Below, piece by piece: positions 42,216-49,986 of a DNA stretch of 64,000 bases (position 1 is its first letter; each line of letters opens with the position of its first letter). Origin of the DNA: Bacteriovoracaceae bacterium UBA4097 (GTDB lineage Bacteria > Bdellovibrionota > Bacteriovoracia > Bacteriovoracales > Bacteriovoracaceae). The translations under genes and the position numbers were made by a program. The DNA lies in contig DFXX01000020.1 in NCBI GenBank assembly GCA_002381765.1, forward strand, positions 1-64,000, in the 5' to 3' direction. The notes beneath the pieces are model-generated. The model was not told the origin of the DNA and made no database searches. It was given only the letters and a program-made list of their open reading frames with translations.

Positions 42216-43347
42216 GACCTTCGTACTCCCTTCTGAGATGGCGGGCTATAACCACTCGTTGTATTTGATTCGTGCCCTCTACGATTTGTAAAACTTTAGC
42301 ATCTCTCATAAAACGCTCTACTGGATACTCTGAAGTATATCCAACCCCGCCTAAAACTTGTACGGCATCGGTAGTAACTTTCATGGCGGTATCGGTCGCC
42401 TTAAGTTTTGCCATTGAGCAAAGTTTGGAGTTTGCCTTCCCACTATCCAGCGAGGCTGCAGCAGCATGAACCAGGAGGCGAGAAGCCTCTGTTTCAGTTG
42501 CCATATCGGATAACATGAACTGGAGTCCTTGGAAATCGAAAATAGGTTGCTTAAACTGTTGACGCGTGAGCGAGTATTTTATTGACTCGTCGAGTGCTCG
42601 CTGAGCACAACCAACTCCAATGGCCCCAATGGCAACACGACCCCGATCAAGTCCACCCATGGCAACTTGAAAGCCTTTGCCTTCTTCTAGAAGTAAATTT
42701 TCAGTAGGGACAAAGCAGTTTTCAAAAATCAGTTCACGGGTAGGGGAGGTCTTCCAGCCCATCTTCTTTTCGGCCTTTCCAAAGGAGAAGCCTTGCGTGC
42801 CTTCTCTTACGATAAAGGCCGAGACTCCCTTAGAGCCTTCTCCACCAGTGCGGGCCATAACGATATAGGTTTTTGCAATGCCACCAGACGTAATCCACAT
42901 CTTAGTGCCATTTAACATATACCCACCATCGACTTTCTTGGCGGTGGTCTTAAGAGCACCAGCATCTGATCCCGCATGGGATTCGGATAAAGCAAAGGCG
43001 CCAATTTCCTGGCCGCTGGTTAAAGCAGGAAGATATTTTTGTTTTTGCTCTTTATTTCCAAACTCTTTAAGGATGGTCTGAACCATGCTTGAAACTGATA
43101 TCGTCACGGCATAGGGAACAGAAGTCTTGGCAATTTCTTCCAAGACATAACAGTAGTCTTGATAAGTAAGTCCTGCTCCTCCGTACTCTTCCGGTAAAGT
43201 CATACCGGTTACTCCATATTCACCAAGTCCTTGAAAAATTTCCATTCGAAATTTACCCGCTTCATCATCGTGCTCCATATGAGGCTCGATGGAATTTAAG
43301 CAGTATCGGTTCAGGTTCGAAGTAAGTTCTTTTTGAAAGTCGTTCAT
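42208..43347 (-). CDS. Acyl-CoA dehydrogenase
   Basis: A 379-residue flavoprotein with LSESHAGSDAGA, LNGTKMWITSGGIA, GRVAIGAIGVGCAQRALDES and C-terminal LQIVEGTNQIQRVVIA, where Glu of VEG is the catalytic base, as in short- and medium-chain enzymes. It differs from the hbd-operon enzyme (24375-25517) in sequence and lies with pgi, not with other beta-oxidation genes. AAGGAAC precedes the ATG. Substrate chain length unknown. Confidence 0.92.
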   Translation of the reverse strand: MNDFQKELTSNLNRYCLNSIEPHMEHDDEAGKFRMEIFQGLGEYGVTGMTLPEEYGGAGLTYQDYCYVLEEIAKTSVPYAVTISVSSMVQTILKEFGNKEQKQKYLPALTSGQEIGAFALSESHAGSDAGALKTTAKKVDGGYMLNGTKMWITSGGIAKTYIVMARTGGEGSKGVSAFIVREGTQGFSFGKAEKKMGWKTSPTRELIFENCFVPTENLLLEEGKGFQVAMGGLDRGRVAIGAIGVGCAQRALDESIKYSLTRQQFKQPIFDFQGLQFMLSDMATETEASRLLVHAAAASLDSGKANSKLCSMAKLKATDTAMKVTTDAVQVLGGVGYTSEYPVERFMRDAKVLQIVEGTNQIQRVVIARHLRREYEGHA

Positions 43348-43448
43348 ATCAGTTCCTTGTGAGAAATGAGTTTAGGAAATTATTACGGATTTGGGAAATA
43401 TTACGCGAAGCAATTATTTACCGCCACCGGCGAAGTACTTTTTAGGAC

Positions 43449-43476
43449 TTGACTTGTCCGTATCTTTTCCGTAAAT
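43449..43476 (+). promoter_or_regulatory. Candidate promoter of the HNH gene
   Basis: TTGACT (43449-43454), a 16-base spacer and GTAAAT (43471-43476). The -10 box ends 8 bases before the chosen ATG (43485), so the transcript would be nearly leaderless; no Shine-Dalgarno is seen before this ATG, which agrees. The -10 match is weak. Confidence 0.3.
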
Positions 43477-43484
43477 GTTTTAGC

Positions 43485-44345
43485 ATGAAACTAACTCATC
43501 TCCAAGATAAAACTTTATTATATGATACCAAAATGCTGGCCGGGATAGAGCGAGAAACGACTCTAAAGCTCCTTCATCATTTAAAAGAAATAGATAGAAG
43601 AAAGCTCTATTCAGATTTGAAATACTCTTCTCTTTTTAATTATTGTGTCTATGAATTGGGATACTCAGAAGGCAGTGCTCAGAGGCGAATAGTCGCTGCC
43701 AGAATGTTAAGGGAAATTCCTGAGATCGAAGAGAAAATAGAGAATGGGAAACTCACACTTTCTAATATTACTTTGGTTAATCAGTATATCGATAAAACTT
43801 CTGAACGGAGAAAAGTCCTAAGAGCTGTCGAGGGTCTTACTAAAAGAGAATGTGAAAGAAAGCTCTTTGAGATCACTGGAAAGGAGATCGTTCCGGATGA
43901 AATAAAAAAGCGCATCTCGCAAGATAAGATCCAAGTGGCGGTGGTACTCTCGGAAGAGACCTTAGCAGAAATAGAAAAGCTTAAGGACCTCTTAGGAAAA
44001 GATTTATCAATGGATGAGTTAGTGCGCTTTATGGCAAAAGAAGCGATCAAATCGATTGAGAAAAATAAGTTTAAGCAAACGGAAGCTCCGAAATCACTTT
44101 CACCGGTGGCGGTAGGGAGAAGAATTCCCGCCAATATAAAACGCGAAGTTTATAAACGGGATCAGAAGTGTGTTAACTGTGGCACTCAACATAGACTTAA
44201 CTATGATCATAGAGTCCCCTATGCACTGAGTGGCCAGTCAAATAAAGAAAATCTTAGGCTCTTGTGTTTTCAATGCAATCAGAGGGCCAGAATAAGGGCC
44301 GGGCTTCAGAATATTCGTGGTAAGGAGCAGTTGCCTGCTCCTTAG
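43485..44345 (+). CDS. HNH endonuclease with DUF222-like helical domain
   Basis: A 286-residue protein. Residues 1-190 are helical, with YSEGSAQRRIVAARMLREIP and IENGKLTLSNI, the pattern of a family that in my recollection recurs in Bdellovibrio-group genomes. The C-terminus is an HNH nuclease: KREVYKRDQKCVNCG, LNYDHRVPYALSGQSNKENLRLLC and a final C.QC pair, so the zinc/His-Asn-His site is intact. The target is unknown. It is alone, on the opposite strand to its acyl-CoA dehydrogenase neighbours, which is the only hint of later insertion. I set the start at ATG 43485. Confidence 0.75.
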   Translation: MKLTHLQDKTLLYDTKMLAGIERETTLKLLHHLKEIDRRKLYSDLKYSSLFNYCVYELGYSEGSAQRRIVAARMLREIPEIEEKIENGKLTLSNITLVNQYIDKTSERRKVLRAVEGLTKRECERKLFEITGKEIVPDEIKKRISQDKIQVAVVLSEETLAEIEKLKDLLGKDLSMDELVRFMAKEAIKSIEKNKFKQTEAPKSLSPVAVGRRIPANIKREVYKRDQKCVNCGTQHRLNYDHRVPYALSGQSNKENLRLLCFQCNQRARIRAGLQNIRGKEQLPAP

Positions 44346-44351
44346 ATCAAT

Positions 44352-45494
44352 TTATTTAAGAGCTTCTTGAAGGAGATTCTTAGCAATGATCATGATCATG
44401 ACTTCATTGGTTCCCGCTCCAATTTCATTGAGCTTATTATCTCTCATCATTCTCTCAACCGGGAATTCACGAGAATAACCATAACCACCATGAAGCTGAA
44501 TGGCATCCAAGGCAATCTTGGTGGCCATCTTAGGAAGTTGCAATTTAACAGCAGAGGCCAAGCTATTTGACTTGTTCCCATGATCGTACTCATAGCAAAC
44601 AGTGTACAGCATGCGTCTCATGGCTTCGGTTTCGGCATACATTTCGGCAATCATTTTCTGAATTAACTGAAACTGAGCGAGGTTTTTTCCGAACTGCTTT
44701 CTTTCGCCCGCGTACTTAATACACTGATCTAGGCAGGCCTGGGCAATTCCTAACGAGATACCAGAAATAGTGATGCGTTCAATCTCGAGATTCTTCATCA
44801 TATGAACGACAGAATCACCTTCCTCTCCAACTCGGTTTGCAAGAGGAACCTTACACTTATCAAACGAGAGCTCTCCCGTTGGAGATGATCTCATCCCCAT
44901 TTTATGAATTTCTTTGGAGACGCTAAATCCTGGAGCACCTTTCTCTACAATAAAAGTGGTGAGATCTTTTTTACCAGGGCCAGTTCTGGTGTAGAGATAA
45001 ACTACATCAGCATACTGAGCATTGGTGATCCACATCTTGTTACCGGTGATCTCATAACCATCGCCAGACTTGGTGGCCTTGCACTGCATACCCACGGCAT
45101 CAGAGCCAAACTCAGGCTCCGACATACCCATGCATCCGACATGCTCACCAGAGATAAGCTTAGGAAGGTATTTTGCTTTTTGCTCAGGAGAGCCATTATT
45201 ATTTAAGTTATTCACACAGAGGATAGTGTGGGCAAGATAAGAAAGAGTAGAGCCTGCACAGGCCTTACCAAATTCTTCCATCACGATGGTCGCTGCAGTG
45301 GCCCCCATACCAGAGCCGCCATATTCTGGGTCGGCGGTAATTCCTAAAAGACCCAATTCCCCCATATGCTTAAAGGCCTTGAGGTTAAAGCTCTCCTCGT
45401 TATCATGCTTTTCAGCAACCGGAGCGAGTTCGTTCTGAGCGAAATCGCGACAAACTTTTTGGAGCTCTTTTTCTTCTGAAGTAAAAAACCACAT
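44352..45494 (-). CDS. Isovaleryl-CoA dehydrogenase-like
   Basis: A 380-residue ACAD of the IVD type. Unlike the other two, its C-terminus has NEIGAGTNEVMIM, i.e. Gly where the common catalytic Glu sits. NLEIERITISG aligns with the region of human IVD that carries the alternative catalytic Glu254. This suggests an isovaleryl- or related branched-acyl substrate, as in leucine degradation. I set the start at ATG 45494 (AAGGA at seven bases) rather than GTG 45500. A good promoter lies at 45519-45547. Other leucine genes (MCC, hydratase) are not visible nearby. Confidence 0.88.
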   Translation of the reverse strand: MWFFTSEEKELQKVCRDFAQNELAPVAEKHDNEESFNLKAFKHMGELGLLGITADPEYGGSGMGATAATIVMEEFGKACAGSTLSYLAHTILCVNNLNNNGSPEQKAKYLPKLISGEHVGCMGMSEPEFGSDAVGMQCKATKSGDGYEITGNKMWITNAQYADVVYLYTRTGPGKKDLTTFIVEKGAPGFSVSKEIHKMGMRSSPTGELSFDKCKVPLANRVGEEGDSVVHMMKNLEIERITISGISLGIAQACLDQCIKYAGERKQFGKNLAQFQLIQKMIAEMYAETEAMRRMLYTVCYEYDHGNKSNSLASAVKLQLPKMATKIALDAIQLHGGYGYSREFPVERMMRDNKLNEIGAGTNEVMIMIIAKNLLQEALK

Positions 45495-45518
45495 ATGCAC
45501 ATCCTTTTGAGAGTGGAA

Positions 45519-45547
45519 AGTGTAGCGGAAAAATCAGTTTTTGTGAA
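45519..45547 (-). promoter_or_regulatory. Promoter of the isovaleryl-CoA dehydrogenase gene
   Basis: On the minus strand, TTCACA (45542-45547), a 17-base spacer and TACACT (45519-45524) give a near-consensus sigma70 promoter 25 bases before the ATG. Confidence 0.65.
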
Positions 45548-45633
45548 ATCATTAGCCTTGCATTAATTTGATACACTTCTCATGTTGTATTAAGTTAAAA
45601 TGCTACTACAAGTCTTTAAATTTCGGAGTGTGT

Positions 45634-47343
45634 TTGACTTATCTCGAAGGACCGGCCCCCAAGAATGATCTCGTGCGCCCAGGAGAGCAATGGTTTTGCT
45701 ACTGGAAGACTTCGGCTTCTCTCTGGGAGAGTCGCATAATCCAGTCTCCGGCCCATGAGATTCTTTTCATACCATTATACTGGGGCTTTCATGCCGAGGG
45801 GCCTTCGCAGTGGGACTTCGGAAATCTTCATCCCGAACGGGATCTCTCCCGCTTAGTTAATCTCTTGACGCAGCATAGTCGTAAGTTCTGCTGGCTGCTG
45901 CCTATAACCCCGGCTCCTTTTTTACCAAATGGAGGAGTTCCGGTTGCTGCAGCGAGAACTTTAAGTATCTCGCAGGATGGGGTGCACCTCGCGGCTTTAG
46001 ATCAAGAAGACAAACTGCATAAGATGTATTCCTTCTTTGAGCCCAAGGTCTATGCTGCCTTCTTAGATTTCTTATCTGCCTTTGGTCACTTCCTGGGCAA
46101 AAATAAAATTAAGGCCCCACTTTGGGGAGCTTCTTTTCAGTTCATGGAAGGGGATAAGATCATCTCTTACTTGGATGACTATTCTCTGGCCTTCGAGCAA
46201 GGCTTCTCCCGCTATTTAAAGCAGAGCTATAAGGAAGGGGTCGATCTCAGCGATCCATCGGAAGAAGAGCGCTTGAAGAAAAACTTCATCAGGGAAGTTG
46301 AAGTCCTGTTTAAAAGCTCCGTTGAAACAGCACTCTCTCCCTTCTGGCAGGGAGTTCAATCCATCGTAATGCTAGGGGGGAGTCCCAGGGAAACCATCGA
46401 GAGATCCCTTAGCTCAGGACGCTCACCCATTATGACTATCAAGGATCTCTTCGTTAACTATACTCATAACCGTTTAATCTCAAGCGCACTCTTGCGTCCC
46501 ATAGATAAGGGCGAGATGCTTCCGCAAATTTTAAAAGAGCACTTAGGGGCCGAAGAGATCGAGAGACGCTATCATTATCAAATGGTGAGTGGTGAGCTCA
46601 ATGAGGAGTGGAGACCTTTTAGACTCTTGGATATTTTTGAGAACGGCAGATCACGCTTCAAAAACTCAGGGCTCTTTACATTCTTAGAAGAGAATTACCG
46701 CTGGATGTATGGCATTCATTCCGAGCTGAACTTTCAATCCGACTGGATCGATGAACATCAGCAAACAATTAAGTTTTTTCATGCCGAAAACATGGACAGA
46801 ACTCGCTTTAGTCAAATGCTGAAACTTTTCATGATGGGGCAGAGAATCGTCTTTGATCGCTCGGGCCTTCATCCCGACTTAGATAAGCGACTTGAAATTT
46901 TTTACCTCGAAAATAATCTCAAGAGCCAAACGGTAAACTTCATGACCACCACCAATATCTGCGAGCTAGGTGAGGGTAAGTTTATTACCTATGAAGGTGA
47001 GAAGCTCCAGATGCCCAAGGCCCTGGAATTCTGGTCTCATCTCTTTAAGTATTTCAACTTGAATCATCTTGAAAGCAAGGCCGATAAAGACGTCTACAGC
47101 TTGTGGCGCATTCGTGGAACCACTCCTCATGAATTAAATTATCTCGATGTCAGAAGGGCCAACTTCTATAATCCCACCAGCTATAAACGGCAGGTGCTGA
47201 TCCAAACCAAGGGAAGCTTTGCCTTTATGAAGATGATCGATCCCTCCCGCGCTAAGGCGACATCGGTTCCTCATGGAGTAGAGATCGAGCTTCTTCCTAA
47301 TGGCCGGATTGCACTGGACTTCGGTCACTATGAGGAGGGCTAA
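45634..47343 (+). CDS. Unassigned protein, possibly glycoside-hydrolase-like (TIM barrel)
   Basis: I do not recognise this 569-residue protein firmly. Near its start the block YWGFHAEGPSQWDF ... RDLSRLVNLL ... CWLLPITPAPFLPNGGVPV resembles the W.xHE..PG..DF + NGG(L/V)P opening of GH35/GH42 beta-galactosidases, and DYSLAFEQGFSRYLK looks like a later barrel helix. No signal peptide is present, so it would act in the cytoplasm. The catalytic Glu pair could not be fixed. I prefer TTG 45634 (GGAG five bases before) to the 22-residue-longer TTG at 45568. It is coupled to the next gene (stop and start adjacent). Confidence 0.45.
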   Translation: MTYLEGPAPKNDLVRPGEQWFCYWKTSASLWESRIIQSPAHEILFIPLYWGFHAEGPSQWDFGNLHPERDLSRLVNLLTQHSRKFCWLLPITPAPFLPNGGVPVAAARTLSISQDGVHLAALDQEDKLHKMYSFFEPKVYAAFLDFLSAFGHFLGKNKIKAPLWGASFQFMEGDKIISYLDDYSLAFEQGFSRYLKQSYKEGVDLSDPSEEERLKKNFIREVEVLFKSSVETALSPFWQGVQSIVMLGGSPRETIERSLSSGRSPIMTIKDLFVNYTHNRLISSALLRPIDKGEMLPQILKEHLGAEEIERRYHYQMVSGELNEEWRPFRLLDIFENGRSRFKNSGLFTFLEENYRWMYGIHSELNFQSDWIDEHQQTIKFFHAENMDRTRFSQMLKLFMMGQRIVFDRSGLHPDLDKRLEIFYLENNLKSQTVNFMTTTNICELGEGKFITYEGEKLQMPKALEFWSHLFKYFNLNHLESKADKDVYSLWRIRGTTPHELNYLDVRRANFYNPTSYKRQVLIQTKGSFAFMKMIDPSRAKATSVPHGVEIELLPNGRIALDFGHYEEG

Positions 47344-47733
47344 ATGGATTTAACACTAGTTTATCATTTTCAATCTTCACACAATGGGGAAGGCATTTTT
47401 AGACCTGCTAGCTATAGAGTTATTTATTTCTTTTCCTCAGAAGGCTTTCTTGAGAATCAGTTACTGAGAGAACTTTCGAAAAGTGTTCCTGACGCAAATC
47501 ACGATCTTCTCACTTTCTTGAACCTCGATGATCTGAAGAGTTTTGCTCTGAGAGTTTGCCAGGAACTCAATGCCCCTGAGGTTCGCTTAATTTCGGTGCA
47601 GGATTATAACATCGGAGTCGATGGAGCGCGGGATTTAAGTTCCTTTCAGAGCGTCTTTCAGAAGTTTGGTGAGCTGATTGAGAATGAAGAAGCTCCCCGA
47701 AAGAAGGGCTTTTTTGGGAAGCTTTTTAGTTAG
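47344..47733 (+). CDS. Uncharacterised protein coupled to the hydrolase-like gene
   Basis: A 129-residue cytoplasmic protein with no signal peptide. A mixed alpha/beta fold is likely (LTLVYHFQSS, YRVIYFFSSEGFL, VRLISVQDYNIG), ending in a basic tail with KKGFFGKLFS, which could be an amphipathic membrane-contact helix. It begins immediately after the stop of the upstream gene (TAAATG) and converges with the metalloprotease gene by 8 bases. No family known to me. Confidence 0.55.
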   Translation: MDLTLVYHFQSSHNGEGIFRPASYRVIYFFSSEGFLENQLLRELSKSVPDANHDLLTFLNLDDLKSFALRVCQELNAPEVRLISVQDYNIGVDGARDLSSFQSVFQKFGELIENEEAPRKKGFFGKLFS

Positions 47734-48361
47734 GCACCCACCAACACCGAGGTCTCTCTTCTCTTCTTGCTCCCGCAAGGAGCGTATCCAGCCGACACTG
47801 ATTTCCCGGATAAAAAGAAGGATCCTGATTTATCTCTTCCACCACCTGCTCATCTCTCTCTTCATAGTTCGCAGCAGCTCCTTGCTTATTAATTAATACC
47901 AGTTGAACTGCTATCCCCGAGATAATGCTCTCACTATCCCAACTCAAGTAGGAAAGAAGCCTCGGCAGACAGCTATAAGTGGCAAAATAATCGGCTTCGC
48001 CTTCCACCGAAGAGCTTGATCCTCTCTTCAAGGGTGGACCAGCAATACCGTGGCCTAGTTCATGGCAAAGAATGAGAGCGGCCCCCTCTGGCGACATCTC
48101 TGGCAAGCGGGCAAGGCCACCGAAGAAAAAGAGGTGATGAAGAATCTCGCCTTCAGAGTTCTTGCTCGCCGAATAGGAAGCCCGGGGGGCTTCTAAATTC
48201 CACCAGAAGTCAGGAGTGGGACCCAGAGCATTTAGATCTATCTTTTCATCCGGGTAAGCGTTTTTTAGGGCCGTAAACACGGCATCTAGCTCCCCTTCGG
48301 TTATAGCGGCAAATAGAGGAGTGGAGAGGCAAACAGCTAAGAGTAGGCCTATGAGTTTCAT
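47726..48361 (-). CDS. Secreted zinc metalloprotease-like protein
   Basis: A 211-residue exported protein (signal peptide ...CLSTPLFAA) with HELGHG at residues 100-105 and, about 20 residues later, EGEADYFA, which can give the third metal ligand and fits an M48-like gluzincin. The first residues LILCHELGH and the short distance to EGEAD are the only catalytic features. Several Cys (CL, QC, RC) are probably disulphides. It may cut periplasmic or prey proteins; the substrate is unknown. It is convergent with the 47344-47733 gene and divergent from rlmN. Confidence 0.65.
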   Translation of the reverse strand: MKLIGLLLAVCLSTPLFAAITEGELDAVFTALKNAYPDEKIDLNALGPTPDFWWNLEAPRASYSASKNSEGEILHHLFFFGGLARLPEMSPEGAALILCHELGHGIAGPPLKRGSSSSVEGEADYFATYSCLPRLLSYLSWDSESIISGIAVQLVLINKQGAAANYEERDEQVVEEINQDPSFYPGNQCRLDTLLAGARREERPRCWWVPN

Positions 48362-48406
48362 CCCTCTTCCTTAAAGGGGAAATAACTGATTTACCAGGGT
48401 TTTTCT

Positions 48407-48437
48407 AGACCCCTGTAATCTTGTCTTGTCGGGGTCT
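48407..48437 (+). other. Hairpin in the rlmN leader
   Basis: AGACCCC (48407-48413) can pair with GGGGTCT (48431-48437) across a 17-base loop, 44 bases before the rlmN start. It lacks a T run directly after it, so it is a weak terminator at best; it could be an mRNA leader fold. Confidence 0.3.
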
Positions 48438-48480
48438 TTCTCCTTGCCTTTCCCCCCTCCATCCTCTAGTTATAAGCCCT

Positions 48481-49602
48481 ATGAAACCTTCATTTTTTGA
48501 TCTTACTTTTGATGAGCTTAAGGCCCTCTTGACCGAGAAGGGCTTCTCGCCTTTTGGGGCGACCCAAATCTATGATTGGGTCTATAAGAAGTGGGTTCAT
48601 AATCCAAATGAATGGAGCAATGTCTCTAAGGCCGCTAAAGAGTTCTTTCTGGAGAACTATGACTTCGCTCTTTTGAAGATCGTGTGGAATGGATTATCTA
48701 AAGATGGTACCCGTAAATTTTTGGTTAAGATGCTCGATGGGCAAACGGTGGAAGCGGTAGCGATTCCCGCTCGTGATCGCCTGACACTTTGTTTATCTTC
48801 TCAAGTTGGTTGTGCCGTTGGATGCACCTTTTGTCATACCGCTACTCAAGGACTAAAGCGTCACCTTAAAGTGAACGAAGTTGTGGGTCAGTATCTGGCG
48901 GTTCAGAAGTGGCTTTTTGACAATGTTGATGCCGATGAGAAACTCACTAACATCGTTTATATGGGTCAGGGCGAGCCACTTCACAATTATGAAAATATGA
49001 AGAAGGCAACTCAGATCTTTATGCATGAAAGAGGTTTGGGACTTGGTCAGAGAAGAATTACTCTCTCTACCTCGGGTTTGGTTCCTGCCATTGAAAAGCT
49101 GGCCATCGATTTTCCAACCGTAAATATTGCGATCTCTCTGCATTCTGCCCGCAATGATGTTCGGACTGAACTCATGCCGATCAATAAAGTTTATGATCTT
49201 CAGCGCTTATTCACCGCCATTAAGCAGATTCCTTTGAAGGCCCATCGTCGTATTACTTATGAATATCTATTAGCAGATGGCATGAATGATACTATGGAAG
49301 ATGTGGTGGCATTGGCCGAATTACTCAATCCTAAAGAATCTAAGATTAACCTAATTCCTTTCAACGAATTTCCAGGCTCTAAATACAAACGACCTTCTGA
49401 GCAGAAGATCATGTGGTTCTTGGATCAGATGATTAAGCGGGGATTCACTTGTACTATCAGGACTACCAAAGGTAGCGATATTCTGGCCGCCTGTGGGCAG
49501 CTTAAGAGTGAGTTCGAAAAGGTCAATCTCTGGAATAAAGATGCTGGACCGGTGGTTATTCCGAGTATTGCCAGTAGCGTACATCAGAATCAGAGTCGCT
49601 AG
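48481..49602 (+). CDS. rlmN: 23S rRNA/tRNA adenine-C2 methyltransferase RlmN
   Basis: A 373-residue radical-SAM enzyme with the CxxxCxxC cluster GCAVGCTFCHT, YMGQGEPLHNY, SLHSARNDVRTELMPIN, and the substrate-methylating Cys in AACGQL. RlmN methylates A2503 of 23S rRNA and A37 of some tRNAs. I set the start at ATG 48481; a longer in-frame ATG at 48421 would add 20 residues with no homology. No clear Shine-Dalgarno. The 3' end overlaps the convergent small secreted protein by 47 bases. Confidence 0.95.
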   Translation: MKPSFFDLTFDELKALLTEKGFSPFGATQIYDWVYKKWVHNPNEWSNVSKAAKEFFLENYDFALLKIVWNGLSKDGTRKFLVKMLDGQTVEAVAIPARDRLTLCLSSQVGCAVGCTFCHTATQGLKRHLKVNEVVGQYLAVQKWLFDNVDADEKLTNIVYMGQGEPLHNYENMKKATQIFMHERGLGLGQRRITLSTSGLVPAIEKLAIDFPTVNIAISLHSARNDVRTELMPINKVYDLQRLFTAIKQIPLKAHRRITYEYLLADGMNDTMEDVVALAELLNPKESKINLIPFNEFPGSKYKRPSEQKIMWFLDQMIKRGFTCTIRTTKGSDILAACGQLKSEFEKVNLWNKDAGPVVIPSIASSVHQNQSR

Positions 49603-49804
49603 GTTGTTTTGAAACTTCCTCGCGATTGACTTTCTTCTTCTTAATCTTCTCACCCGCTACCGAACGCTGAGCTTCTTGTTCTTCCACCGACTTCTCTATC
49701 TTGAAGGACTCCGCATCTGCTATGGTCTCTTGAACGATAGGATGTTTGGCGTAAGAGACGCTTACCCAAGAGAGAAGTGCTAAAAGAAATAAGTTTTTAA
49801 TCAT
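49556..49804 (-). CDS. Small exported protein
   Basis: An 82-residue protein with signal peptide MIKNLFLLALLSWVSVSYA and a short charged mature part (EEQEAQRSVAGEKIKKKKVNREEVSKQ), probably unfolded or helical. I chose ATG 49804, preceded by GGGTGGA, over the longer start at 49834. It overlaps the 3' end of rlmN on the other strand by 47 bases. No family known. Confidence 0.5.
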   Translation of the reverse strand: MIKNLFLLALLSWVSVSYAKHPIVQETIADAESFKIEKSVEEQEAQRSVAGEKIKKKKVNREEVSKQPSDSDSDVRYWQYSE

Positions 49805-49986
49805 AAATCCACCCTTGTCATGCCTTATCGGCAATCCTCTCTTCGGAGCCTTGCGGCTAGAACTTAACCCTCTAAATACCTATTATTGTTATGACCTGAA
49901 TGTAAGAAGTTTTTGGGTGACAAAGAGAGCATATATTAGGAGAGTTTAAGTCAGCTATTAGGCGCTTTTATAGAAGGTTACTCAAA

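Noticed and set aside
43485..44345. Group II intron or homing element around the HNH gene
   Set aside because: No reverse transcriptase, intron structure or interrupted gene is visible; only the free-standing nuclease.
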